Origin: Desulfurivibrio alkaliphilus
GTDB lineage: Bacteria; Desulfobacterota; Desulfobulbia; Desulfobulbales; Desulfurivibrionaceae
Assembly (NCBI GenBank): GCA_011048585.1
Contig: DSDS01000038.1
Location: forward strand, 1 to 5,465
Direction of reading: 5' to 3'
DNA: 5,465 bases
A program made the position numbers and the translations under genes. Below, piece after piece: positions 1 through 5,465 of this stretch. Below the pieces are notes generated by a model that searched no databases, was not told where the DNA came from, and saw only the letters and a list, made by a program, of their open reading frames with translations. The first letter of the stretch is position 1. Each line of letters begins with the position of its first letter.

Positions 1-953
1 TTACGGCACTGCTCCCAGGGCACGGTGGTGGTGGGCAGGTGGGGCAGGGGGGCATAGCGGTCGTAATCGGTCAGTTGCTCCAGCCCCAGCAGGCGGCGCT
101 TGAGCCGGTAGTAGCGCTGGGGAATATCATAACGGCCGGTGACCGCTTTAATCAGGGTGGTCACGGTCTGGTCCCGCAACTCGTTGTGGAGATTCATCGA
201 GCTGAGCCAGTCGGGATAGCGGCGCAGACGGTCATCGATCATCTTGTCGGCCAGCAGGGTGTTGAAGGTATGGGTCAACACGTGGAGCTGGCTGTTGAGG
301 CCGGCGGTCAGTTCGGCGGCGGCCTGGCGGCGCTGCTCCCGATCCGGCAGATAGAGATCGCTTAACACCTCCTCTTCACTGCGCCCGGAAGGTCCGAACT
401 TGAGGTGGCCCATTACCTTGTCGAAGAGGGTGGTCCAACTGCCGCGTCCCGCCGGGGCCTTTTCGATCAACAGGGTCTCTTCGGCATCGCTGAGCAGGTG
501 GGGGGCATAGCGGCGGAGTCCGGCCAGATAGTGGCGGTAGGGGGCCAGCAGCGGGTCGTTGAGCAGCTGCTCCGCCCGTTCCCGGGACACCCGGTTCCAC
601 TCCAGTTCGAAGAAGACCGTTTCCTTGCCGACCCGGCTGTCCGCCTCCCGAACCTTCTGCATAAAGGCGGAGGCTTCGGCGTTCTTGGTGTTGACGGCGA
701 AATTGAGAAAGGCAAAGGTGGCGACCCGGCCCAACCCGGCCTCCAGTTTTTCCAGGCGGCCCACCAGCTCCAGCAGGGCGGCGGCGTCGAGCTCGGCCAG
801 GCGTCCGGCAAATCCGGCGCGGATCTCCTTGGCCTCGGCCTCATGGCTCTCCAGGTCGGCGGCAAGGGCGGGGTCGTCGAAACCGGGGTAAAGATCGGCC
901 AGATTCCAGATAATCTTTTCGGTGCCAAGGGTGCTGTTCAGTGATTCCGTCAC
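1..953 (-). CDS. pepF: Oligoendopeptidase F-like M3 metallopeptidase, N-terminal part (runs off left edge)
   Basis: This is probably a cytoplasmic zinc oligopeptidase that trims short peptides. I read 317 codons on the minus strand from GTG at 953-951, with no stop before the window edge. The start is supported by a GGAGAG Shine-Dalgarno 7 nt upstream. Visible family features are the N-terminal IIWNLADLYPGF segment (residues 14-25), a helical PepF N-terminal domain with YRHYLAGLRRYAPHLLS (139-155), the block HVLTHTFNTLLADKMIDDRL (about 224-243), and RYYRLKRRLLGL followed by DYDRYAPL (280-303). These last blocks are typical of the stretch before the M3 catalytic domain. The zinc-binding HEXXH would lie roughly 60-80 residues further on, outside the window, so catalytic competence cannot be checked. 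Family members are about 600 aa, so roughly half is seen. It is transcribed divergently from parE. The family call is confident; exact substrate is unknown. Confidence 0.88.
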   Translation of the reverse strand, partial: MTESLNSTLGTEKIIWNLADLYPGFDDPALAADLESHEAEAKEIRAGFAGRLAELDAAALLELVGRLEKLEAGLGRVATFAFLNFAVNTKNAEASAFMQKVREADSRVGKETVFFELEWNRVSRERAEQLLNDPLLAPYRHYLAGLRRYAPHLLSDAEETLLIEKAPAGRGSWTTLFDKVMGHLKFGPSGRSEEEVLSDLYLPDREQRRQAAAELTAGLNSQLHVLTHTFNTLLADKMIDDRLRRYPDWLSSMNLHNELRDQTVTTLIKAVTGRYDIPQRYYRLKRRLLGLEQLTDYDRYAPLPHLPTTTVPWEQCR

Positions 954-960
954 GATGGTT

Positions 961-966
961 CTCTCC
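961..966 (-). promoter_or_regulatory. Ribosome binding site of the pepF-like gene
   Basis: On the minus strand the sequence reads GGAGAG, 7 nt before the GTG at 953-951. It decides the start, because no in-frame ATG with comparable spacing lies near the conserved N-terminal WNLADLY segment. Confidence 0.7.
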
Positions 967-1004
967 GTTGGTTGATGATGGGCCGCTGGGCCGGAAGGAC
1001 CCGA

Positions 1005-1034
1005 AGTGTAGTCTGCCGCCGGTGGCCCTGTCAA
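1005..1034 (-). promoter_or_regulatory. Sigma-70-type promoter for the pepF-like gene
   Basis: Minus-strand TTGACA (plus positions 1029-1034) is a perfect -35 box. It is followed after 18 nt by TACACT (1005-1010), a 4/6 match to the -10 box. The predicted transcript starts near 998 and has a leader of about 45 nt before the GTG. The spacing is one base longer than optimal. Confidence 0.6.
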
Positions 1035-1056
1035 TCGGCTTTGGGCCAAATTGTCG

Positions 1057-1085
1057 TTGCGCCGTTCGGCCAAGCGAGATATACA
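1057..1085 (+). promoter_or_regulatory. Candidate sigma-70-type promoter for parE-parC
   Basis: TTGCGC (1057-1062) is followed after 17 nt by TATACA (1080-1085). The -35 matches 3/6 and the -10 matches 4/6, with ideal spacing. Transcription would start near 1092, leaving a leader of about 60 nt. It is the best candidate I see between the divergent genes, but it is weak and could be chance. Confidence 0.33.
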
Positions 1086-1108
1086 GGGCAGTCGAAATCT
1101 CTCCTTGG

Positions 1109-1124
1109 TCGGCTTTTTTGCCGA
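1109..1124 (+). other. Small hairpin in the parE leader
   Basis: TCGGC (1109-1113) and GCCGA (1120-1124) form a 5-bp stem around a loop of six T. It lies about 27 nt before the parE ATG, inside the predicted leader. No recognised riboswitch or attenuator architecture is present, and the function, if any, is unknown. Confidence 0.25.
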
Positions 1125-1151
1125 TAACTCCGTGCCGTTTGGTTGGTTGCC

Positions 1152-2990
1152 ATGACCTCTTCTTCCATCGTTTACGATGAAAGCAAAATCAAAACCTTAA
1201 GTTCGCTGGAGCATATCCGGATGCGGCCGGGGATGTATATAGGCCGCCTGGGCAACGGCAGTCACCCCGATGACGGGATCTACATCCTGCTCAAGGAGGT
1301 GATCGACAACGGGGTGGATGAGTTTATCATGGGGGCCGGCCGGGAGATCGAGATCAGCCTGGCCGCCGACGGCGCAGTGACCGTAAGGGATTACGGGCGC
1401 GGCATCCCCCTGGGGAAATTGGTGGAGTGCGTGTCGGTGATCAATACCGGCGCCAAGTACAACACCGACGCCTTCCAGTTTTCGGTGGGTTTGAACGGGG
1501 TGGGTACCAAGGCGGTCAACGCTCTGTCGCGCCGTTTTGTGGTGACCTCCTTCCGTGATGGCGAGTTTGCCCGGGCGGAGTTTGATAATGGGGTTCTGGC
1601 CCGGGAAGAGAAGGGGCGGAGCGGGGAGAGGAACGGCACCCTGGTTACCTTTCACCCCGACCCCGATATGTTTCCCGACTACAGCTTCAACCGCGAGTTT
1701 GTCCGGAAGCGGCTCAAGCGTTACTCCTATCTCAACGCCGGCCTTAAACTGCACTTCGACGGCGAAACCTTTCACTCCGAAAACGGCCTGCTGGACCTGC
1801 TGGAGGTGGAAACCAGCGGCACCCAGCTTTACGCGCCGATCCACCACCGGGACAAGGCCATCGAGTTCGCCTTCTGCCATACCGAAGGCTATGGGGAGAG
1901 CTACTTCTCTTTCGTCAACGGAACCTACACCAACGAGGGGGGAACCCACCTTTCCGCTTTCCGTGAAGGGCTGCTCAAGGGGGTCAACGAATTTGCCGGC
2001 AAGAAGTTTGACGGCGAGGATGTCCGCGAAGGGGTGGTGGGAGCGGTGGCGGTCAAGGTGCGGGAGCCGATCTTCGAGTCACAGACCAAGAACAAACTGG
2101 GTAATGCCGATATCCGGGGCGAGATCGTCAACGCGGTGCGGGAGGCGGTGAGCGCCTTCCTCTATAAACACACCGATCTGGCCGAAATAGTCATCGATAA
2201 GGTCCAGCAGAGCGCCCGGATCAGGAAAGAGTTGCAGCATGTCCGCAAGGAAGCCAAGGCCAAGGCCCGCAAGGTGGCGCTCAAGATCCCCCAACTCAAG
2301 GATTGCAAATATCATCCCGCCCCCGGCAAGCCTTCCCCCGAGGGCCGGGGCAATATGATCTTTCTGACCGAAGGGCAATCCGCCTCCGGCTCCATCGTCA
2401 GCTCCCGCGACCCCATGACCCAGGCGGTTTTTTCCCTGAAGGGCAAGCCGCTCAACGTTTACGGCCAGCCCATGGCCCTGCTCTATAAAAACGATGAGAT
2501 GTACAGCATCATGCGGGCCCTGGACGTGGAGGAGTCCATCGGTCGGTTGCGGTTTGACAAGATCATTATCGCCACCGACGCTGATGTTGACGGGCTCCAT
2601 ATCCGCAACCTGCTGCTGACCTTCTTCCTTCACTATTTCGAATCCATGGTCAAGCGTGGTCATATCTATATCCTGGAGACTCCGATCTACCGGGTGCGCA
2701 ACAAAGAGGAGACCATCTATTGCTACAGCGAGCGGGAACGGAGTGAGGCGGAGAAAAAGCTGGCCGGCCGGGGCAAGGTGCGGCGGCCGGTGGAGGTGAC
2801 CCGCTTCAAGGGGCTGGGGGAGATCTCGCCCAAGGAGTTCAAGCAATTTATCGGCCCGGATATGCGCCTGAAGCAGGTGGATATCGACATTTTGAGCGAA
2901 GTGCCCAAGGTGCTGGAGTTTTACATGGGTAAAAACACCCCCGCCCGGCGCGACTATATTATGTCGCACCTGGTGGTCACTCCGGCCTGA
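1152..2990 (+). CDS. parE: DNA topoisomerase IV subunit B (type IIA ATPase/TOPRIM subunit, Bacteroidetes-like ParE)
   Basis: This is the ATPase subunit of a type IIA topoisomerase, acting with the downstream ParC to pass one duplex through another. It has 612 aa from ATG 1152. The GHKL ATPase domain shows KEVIDNGVDE (48-57, general base Glu49, Mg ligand Asn53), DYGRGIP (80-86) and GLNGVGTK (113-120). The transducer has QTK with Lys313. The TOPRIM domain has Glu407 in EGQSASGS, DADVD (476-480, metal-binding acidic residues) and RFKGLGE (551-557). The length fits ParE (about 630 aa), without the TOPRIM insertion seen in E. coli GyrB (804 aa). MYIGRLGNGSHPDDGIY and the C-terminal YMGKNTPARRDYI resemble the ParE type known from Bacteroidetes. 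The usual Asp of EGDSAGG is Gln409 here. A TTG at 1143 could be an alternative start; an in-frame stop at 1125-1127 excludes anything longer. Neither start has a clear Shine-Dalgarno. A gyrB paralogue label is possible but less likely. Confidence 0.93.
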   Translation: MTSSSIVYDESKIKTLSSLEHIRMRPGMYIGRLGNGSHPDDGIYILLKEVIDNGVDEFIMGAGREIEISLAADGAVTVRDYGRGIPLGKLVECVSVINTGAKYNTDAFQFSVGLNGVGTKAVNALSRRFVVTSFRDGEFARAEFDNGVLAREEKGRSGERNGTLVTFHPDPDMFPDYSFNREFVRKRLKRYSYLNAGLKLHFDGETFHSENGLLDLLEVETSGTQLYAPIHHRDKAIEFAFCHTEGYGESYFSFVNGTYTNEGGTHLSAFREGLLKGVNEFAGKKFDGEDVREGVVGAVAVKVREPIFESQTKNKLGNADIRGEIVNAVREAVSAFLYKHTDLAEIVIDKVQQSARIRKELQHVRKEAKAKARKVALKIPQLKDCKYHPAPGKPSPEGRGNMIFLTEGQSASGSIVSSRDPMTQAVFSLKGKPLNVYGQPMALLYKNDEMYSIMRALDVEESIGRLRFDKIIIATDADVDGLHIRNLLLTFFLHYFESMVKRGHIYILETPIYRVRNKEETIYCYSERERSEAEKKLAGRGKVRRPVEVTRFKGLGEISPKEFKQFIGPDMRLKQVDIDILSEVPKVLEFYMGKNTPARRDYIMSHLVVTPA

Positions 2991-2997
2991 TAGTGTC

Positions 2998-3003
2998 GGG
3001 GAG
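2998..3003 (+). promoter_or_regulatory. Ribosome binding site of parC
   Basis: GGGGAG ends 6 nt before the parC ATG at 3010, in the short gap after parE. The gap also carries a second stop (TAG, 2991-2993) directly after the parE TGA. The good site contrasts with the poor site before parE and suggests independent initiation on a shared mRNA. Confidence 0.65.
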
Positions 3004-3009
3004 AAGGCT

Positions 3010-5013
3010 ATGGAAACAGCAAAATATGGCGGTCTGCACCGGCTCTTTGATGAAAATTTTCTTGATTACACCTCCTATGTGATCCGCGAACGGGCGATTC
3101 CCGATCTGGCCGACGGCCTGAAGCCGGTCCAGCGCCGCATCCTCCAGACCCTGCACAACATGGACGATGGCCGCTTTCATAAGGTGGCCGGGGTGGTGGG
3201 CGAAACCATGAAGCTCCACCCCCATGGCGATGCTTCGATCTTCGCCGCCCTGGTCAACCTGGCCAACAAGGGCTTCCTGATCGAGCGCCAGGGTAACTTC
3301 GGCAATATCTTCACCGGGGATTCCGCCTCCGCCGCCCGTTATATCGAATGCCGGCTCTCCCCCCTGGCCCGGGAGGCCATGTTCAACAAGGATTTGACCG
3401 AGTTTGTCGATTCCTACGATGGCCGGCTGAAGGAGCCGGTCAGCCTGCCGGCCAAACTGCCGCTGCTGCTGCTCCAAGGGGCGGAAGGAATCGCGGTGGG
3501 CATGGCCACCAAGATCATGCCCCACAACTTTGGCGAGTTGCTGGAGGCCCAGAAGAAGATCCTGCGAGATGAACCTTTTGCGGTCTACCCCGATTTCCCC
3601 CAGGGCGGCCTGCTGGACATTAGCGCCTACGAGGATGGCAATGGGCGGCTGCGCTGCCGGGCCCGGATCGAGTCCAAGGATGACAAAACCATCATCATTC
3701 GGGACATCCCCTACGGCACCACCACCCAGAGCCTGATCGAGAGCATCGAAAAGGCGGTGCGGGCCGGTAAGTTCAAGATCCTCTCCATCGACGACTATAC
3801 CGCCGAGGAGGTGGAGATCGAGATCAAGCTGGCCCGGGGGGCCTTGGCCGAGGACACCGTCAAGGCCCTTTACGCCTTCACCGATTGTGAGATTACTCTG
3901 AGCCCCAACCTGACGGTGATTCGTGAGACCACCCCGGCCGTTATTTCGGTGAGTGAGGTGCTGCGGGAAAATACCCGGCGCTTGCGGGAGCTGCTGGAGC
4001 GGGAGCTGCAGATTGAGTTGGAGCGGCTCAAGGAGCGGCTGCAGGCCCACCTGCTGGAGCGGATCTTCATCGAGGAGCGCCTCTACAAGCAGATCGAGGA
4101 GTGCCCCACCTATGAACTGGTAGTCGCCGCCGTCGACGAGGCGTTGCGACCTTTTTGCGAAGACCTGGTGCGGCCGGTGACCAGGGAAGATATCGAGCGC
4201 TTGCTGGAGATCAGGATCAAGCGAATCTCCCGTTACGACATCGAGCGCAAGAAGAAGGAGATCAAGGCGGTGCGCCGGGAGATCGGCGAGGTGGAGGTCA
4301 GTCTTACCGATCTCACCGGTTTTACCATCCGTTACCTGGATGATCTGCTGGGCCGTTACGGCAAGGATTACCCCCGCCGCACCGAACTGGCCACCTTCTC
4401 CGAGGTTCAGGCCCGGCAGGTGGCGCTGAGCAACCTCAGCGTCGGTTATGACCGGGAAAACGGCTTTCTGGGCGCCCAGGTCAAGGCCGGGGCTGAAAAC
4501 ACCCTGGCCTGCTCCGAGTATGACAAGCTGCTGCTGATCGATCGCACAGGCTGGTACAAGGTGATCAATGTGCCGGAGAAGATCTTCATCGGTCACGATC
4601 TGCTTTGGTGGGGCAAGGTCACCGAAGGAATCATCTTCAACCTGGTTTACCGTGACGGCGGTCAGAACCTCTGTTACGTCAAGCGTTTCACAACCCCCAA
4701 GTTCATCCTCGAGAAGGAGTATCGCCTCTTCGAGGAGCATCGCCGCTCGGAGATCCTGTTCCTGAAAACCGGCGAGGGGATCAACCTCCGGGCCTACCTT
4801 TCCCCATCCCCCCGAACCCGTAAAAATCGGGAGATCTACCGGCTTGATGACTTTCTGCTCAAGGGGGTGGGCGCCATCGGCAAGCGTCTCTCGGCCCGGC
4901 CGGTGCGCCGGGTGGAGGAGGTGAGCGAGGCGGTGGCGGTCAAGGCCCTGGGAGCGGCGGTGGTGGAGGAAGAACCCTCTCCCCAGGTGCCGCTGTTCGG
5001 CGACAAAAAGTAG
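3010..5013 (+). CDS. parC: DNA topoisomerase IV subunit A (breakage-reunion subunit, Bacteroidetes-like ParC)
   Basis: This subunit cleaves and reseals DNA as the partner of ParE. It has 667 aa, shorter than E. coli ParC (752) and GyrA (875). The winged-helix region has RAIPDLADGLKPVQRRIL (28-45), KLHPHGDASIF (68-78) and the catalytic pair Arg110-Tyr111 in SAARYIE, the tyrosine that forms the covalent DNA link. The tower follows, with the IPYGTTTQSLIE segment (233-244). Two charged helices (about 317-365 and 397-430) form the coiled-coil arm with the C-gate between. The C-terminal part (about 470-630) has four or five short beta-repeat segments, for example ENGFLGAQV, DRTGWYKVINV and NLCYVKRF, as in a reduced beta-pinwheel. 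I see no GyrA box (QRRGGKG), which favours topo IV over gyrase. The residues equivalent to GyrA Ser83 and Asp87 are Ala75 and Ala79. The tail ends in QVPLFGDKK. It forms an operon with parE. Confidence 0.93.
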   Translation: METAKYGGLHRLFDENFLDYTSYVIRERAIPDLADGLKPVQRRILQTLHNMDDGRFHKVAGVVGETMKLHPHGDASIFAALVNLANKGFLIERQGNFGNIFTGDSASAARYIECRLSPLAREAMFNKDLTEFVDSYDGRLKEPVSLPAKLPLLLLQGAEGIAVGMATKIMPHNFGELLEAQKKILRDEPFAVYPDFPQGGLLDISAYEDGNGRLRCRARIESKDDKTIIIRDIPYGTTTQSLIESIEKAVRAGKFKILSIDDYTAEEVEIEIKLARGALAEDTVKALYAFTDCEITLSPNLTVIRETTPAVISVSEVLRENTRRLRELLERELQIELERLKERLQAHLLERIFIEERLYKQIEECPTYELVVAAVDEALRPFCEDLVRPVTREDIERLLEIRIKRISRYDIERKKKEIKAVRREIGEVEVSLTDLTGFTIRYLDDLLGRYGKDYPRRTELATFSEVQARQVALSNLSVGYDRENGFLGAQVKAGAENTLACSEYDKLLLIDRTGWYKVINVPEKIFIGHDLLWWGKVTEGIIFNLVYRDGGQNLCYVKRFTTPKFILEKEYRLFEEHRRSEILFLKTGEGINLRAYLSPSPRTRKNREIYRLDDFLLKGVGAIGKRLSARPVRRVEEVSEAVAVKALGAAVVEEEPSPQVPLFGDKK

Positions 5014-5032
5014 CCTCCATTACCATTAATCG

Positions 5033-5077
5033 GGGTTCGCTTTCCGGAAAACCGAACCCAAAAAGTTCCGTTTTCTG
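5033..5077 (+). terminator. Overlapping hairpins after parC, possible terminator
   Basis: Two inverted repeats share bases 5045-5059, so only one can form at a time. The first pairs GGGTTCG (5033-5039) with CGAACCC (5053-5059), a perfect 7-bp stem whose loop contains the palindrome TTTCCGGAAA. The second pairs 5045-5057 with 5065-5077: 12 bp including one G-U and interrupted by one C-C mismatch, with loop CCAAAAA. They start 20 nt after the parC stop. No proper U-tract follows either hairpin on the plus strand, so intrinsic termination would be weak; the structures might instead stabilise the 3' end. Confidence 0.45.
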
Positions 5078-5133
5078 TACAATTCTCACCCATCAGGTCG
5101 TAACCGGAGAGGGGCTGCGGCACGTATTTATCT

Positions 5134-5142
5134 TGTATTACA
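5134..5142. promoter_or_regulatory. Small palindrome, speculative activator site
   Basis: TGTATTACA is a 9-bp odd palindrome centred at 5138, about 65 bp upstream of the predicted sigma-54 transcription start. A related palindrome, TGTACA, lies at 5076-5081. Sigma-54 promoters need an upstream enhancer site, and the spacing is plausible. Such short palindromes are common by chance in AT-rich spacers. Confidence 0.15.
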
Positions 5143-5175
5143 GTGTTTTTTGCCGCTCTCTCTTTTTTTGGGTTT

Positions 5176-5192
5176 CTGGCATGTAATTTGCT
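5176..5192 (+). promoter_or_regulatory. Sigma-54 (RpoN) -24/-12 promoter
   Basis: CTGGCATG-TAAT-TTGCT matches the sigma-54 consensus YTGGCACG-N4-TTGCW at all positions but one (A-T for A-C, a common variant). The invariant GG (5178-5179) and GC (5190-5191) are separated by exactly 10 nt. The predicted start is near 5203, giving a leader of about 43 nt before the ATG at 5246. Expression of the downstream exported protein should therefore require RpoN and an ATP-hydrolysing enhancer-binding activator. Confidence 0.75.
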
Positions 5193-5235
5193 AGCTCCTT
5201 CCCCAAAAACACAAGCTAATTTGAAACCGAAAAAA

Positions 5236-5241
5236 GGGGGA
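5236..5241 (+). promoter_or_regulatory. Ribosome binding site of the exported-protein gene
   Basis: GGGGGA lies 4 nt before the ATG at 5246 and fixes that start over the internal ATG at codon 4. It is complementary to TTCCCC at 5199-5204, which lies mostly upstream of the predicted sigma-54 start. Confidence 0.65.
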
Positions 5242-5245
5242 ACCG

Positions 5246-5465
5246 ATGAAAAAGATGTTTGGTTGGCTGTTTCTGGCGGCGTTTTTAACTCCTTCCTGGT
5301 CCATGGCCGCGCCCATCGCGGAAGTGGACTTGAAAATGTCCTACTCCTCACCCACCGGCGAGGTCACTTTTCCCGGGCTGGGTACGGGATCCTATTATCT
5401 CGACTATGATGCCGAACTGACTTGGGCTGGCACGACCCATAACCTGGAGATTTTCTGTGTTGAAA
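5246..5465 (+). CDS. Exported protein with signal peptide, N-terminal part (possible PEP-CTERM-type surface protein)
   Basis: I read 73 codons from ATG 5246 to the window edge; the gene continues to the right. Residues 1-21 form a Sec signal peptide: basic MKKM, hydrophobic FGWLFLAAFL, then a likely signal peptidase I cut after SMA (Ala21), before APIAEV. The mature part is rich in Gly, Ser, Tyr and Thr with alternating beta-strand character (GSYYLDYDAELTW, about 48-60), and has one Cys at 71 in LEIFCVE. No catalytic motif is visible. The composition and the sigma-54 promoter resemble genes for PEP-CTERM (exosortase-sorted) proteins, but the diagnostic C-terminal PEP motif, membrane helix and basic tail lie outside the window. 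It could equally be another secreted or outer-surface protein. Export is well supported; function is unknown. Confidence 0.75.
   Translation, partial: MKKMFGWLFLAAFLTPSWSMAAPIAEVDLKMSYSSPTGEVTFPGLGTGSYYLDYDAELTWAGTTHNLEIFCVE

Noticed and set aside
1..3. A TAA on the minus strand at the left edge as the stop of the peptidase gene
   Set aside because: It is out of frame. The peptidase codon grid has CGT at 5-3 and leaves two bases of an incomplete codon, so the gene continues beyond the window.
39..944. Plus-strand open frames of 108, 179 and 110 codons opposite the peptidase gene
   Set aside because: They are shadows of the minus-strand pepF-like frame, which is continuous over 317 codons with conserved M3-family blocks.
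1197..2969. Two long minus-strand open frames (250 and 296 codons) antisense to parE
   Set aside because: Same compositional shadow effect; no ribosome binding site that stands out, no recognisable motifs, and the opposite strand encodes a fully supported ParE.
2977..4740. A 587-codon open frame on the minus strand, antisense to parC
   Set aside because: Its length follows from strong G/C third-position bias in parC. The predicted protein is a low-complexity Leu/Gly/Gln-rich sequence with no recognisable domain, and parC has clear family motifs throughout the overlap.
1152..5013. Annotation of the pair as DNA gyrase (gyrB-gyrA)
   Set aside because: There is no GyrA box, the A subunit is only 667 aa with a reduced C-terminal region, and the B subunit lacks the large TOPRIM insertion of E. 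coli GyrB; topo IV fits better, though paralogue naming would need a phylogeny.
5144..5169. T-runs (5145-5150 and 5163-5169) as intrinsic terminator tails
   Set aside because: No stable GC-rich hairpin lies directly before either run; they are more likely part of the AT-rich region upstream of the sigma-54 promoter.
4836..5409. Minus-strand frame of 171 codons and plus-strand frame of 88 codons across the parC-exported-protein spacer
   Set aside because: The minus frame covers the parC tail and spacer with no domain. The plus frame overlaps the exported-protein gene in another frame, lacks a ribosome binding site, and runs through the promoter region.

Overview
The window is GC-rich chromosomal DNA of an ordinary bacterial type, with tightly packed genes and strong G/C preference at third codon positions. 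The window alone cannot fix the taxon. The combination of a Bacteroidetes-style topoisomerase IV pair, an M3-family oligopeptidase and an exported-protein gene behind a sigma-54 promoter would suit a Desulfobacterota (deltaproteobacterial) lineage, but that is inference.

Layout: (1) Bases 1-953, minus strand, hold the N-terminal half of an oligoendopeptidase F-like M3 metallopeptidase (pepF-like). It starts with GTG and runs off the left edge before its zinc site. (2) Bases 954-1151 are a divergent intergenic region. It contains a good sigma-70-type promoter for the peptidase (perfect TTGACA -35) and a weaker candidate for the rightward genes. (3) Bases 1152-5013 hold a two-gene operon for a type IIA topoisomerase: an ATPase/TOPRIM subunit of 612 aa (parE-like) and, after an 18-20 nt gap, a breakage-reunion subunit of 667 aa (parC-like). 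(4) Bases 5014-5245 are intergenic, with two overlapping, mutually exclusive hairpins after parC and a textbook -24/-12 sigma-54 promoter. (5) Bases 5246-5465 hold the start of a signal-peptide-bearing exported protein, cut by the right edge, possibly a PEP-CTERM-type surface protein.

ParE and ParC would form a heterotetramer: ParE captures a DNA segment using ATP, and ParC cuts and reseals the other duplex through Tyr111. This decatenates replicated chromosomes. The pair keeps its catalytic residues and the aminocoumarin-pocket residues, but lacks three residues classically needed for quinolone binding. ParC also ends in a Q-x-x-L-F peptide that resembles a sliding-clamp-binding motif. The most informative regulatory signal is the sigma-54 promoter before the exported protein, which implies activation by an enhancer-binding response regulator. 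I found no mobile element, CRISPR array, tRNA or rRNA, and no convincing sign of a wholly new system.
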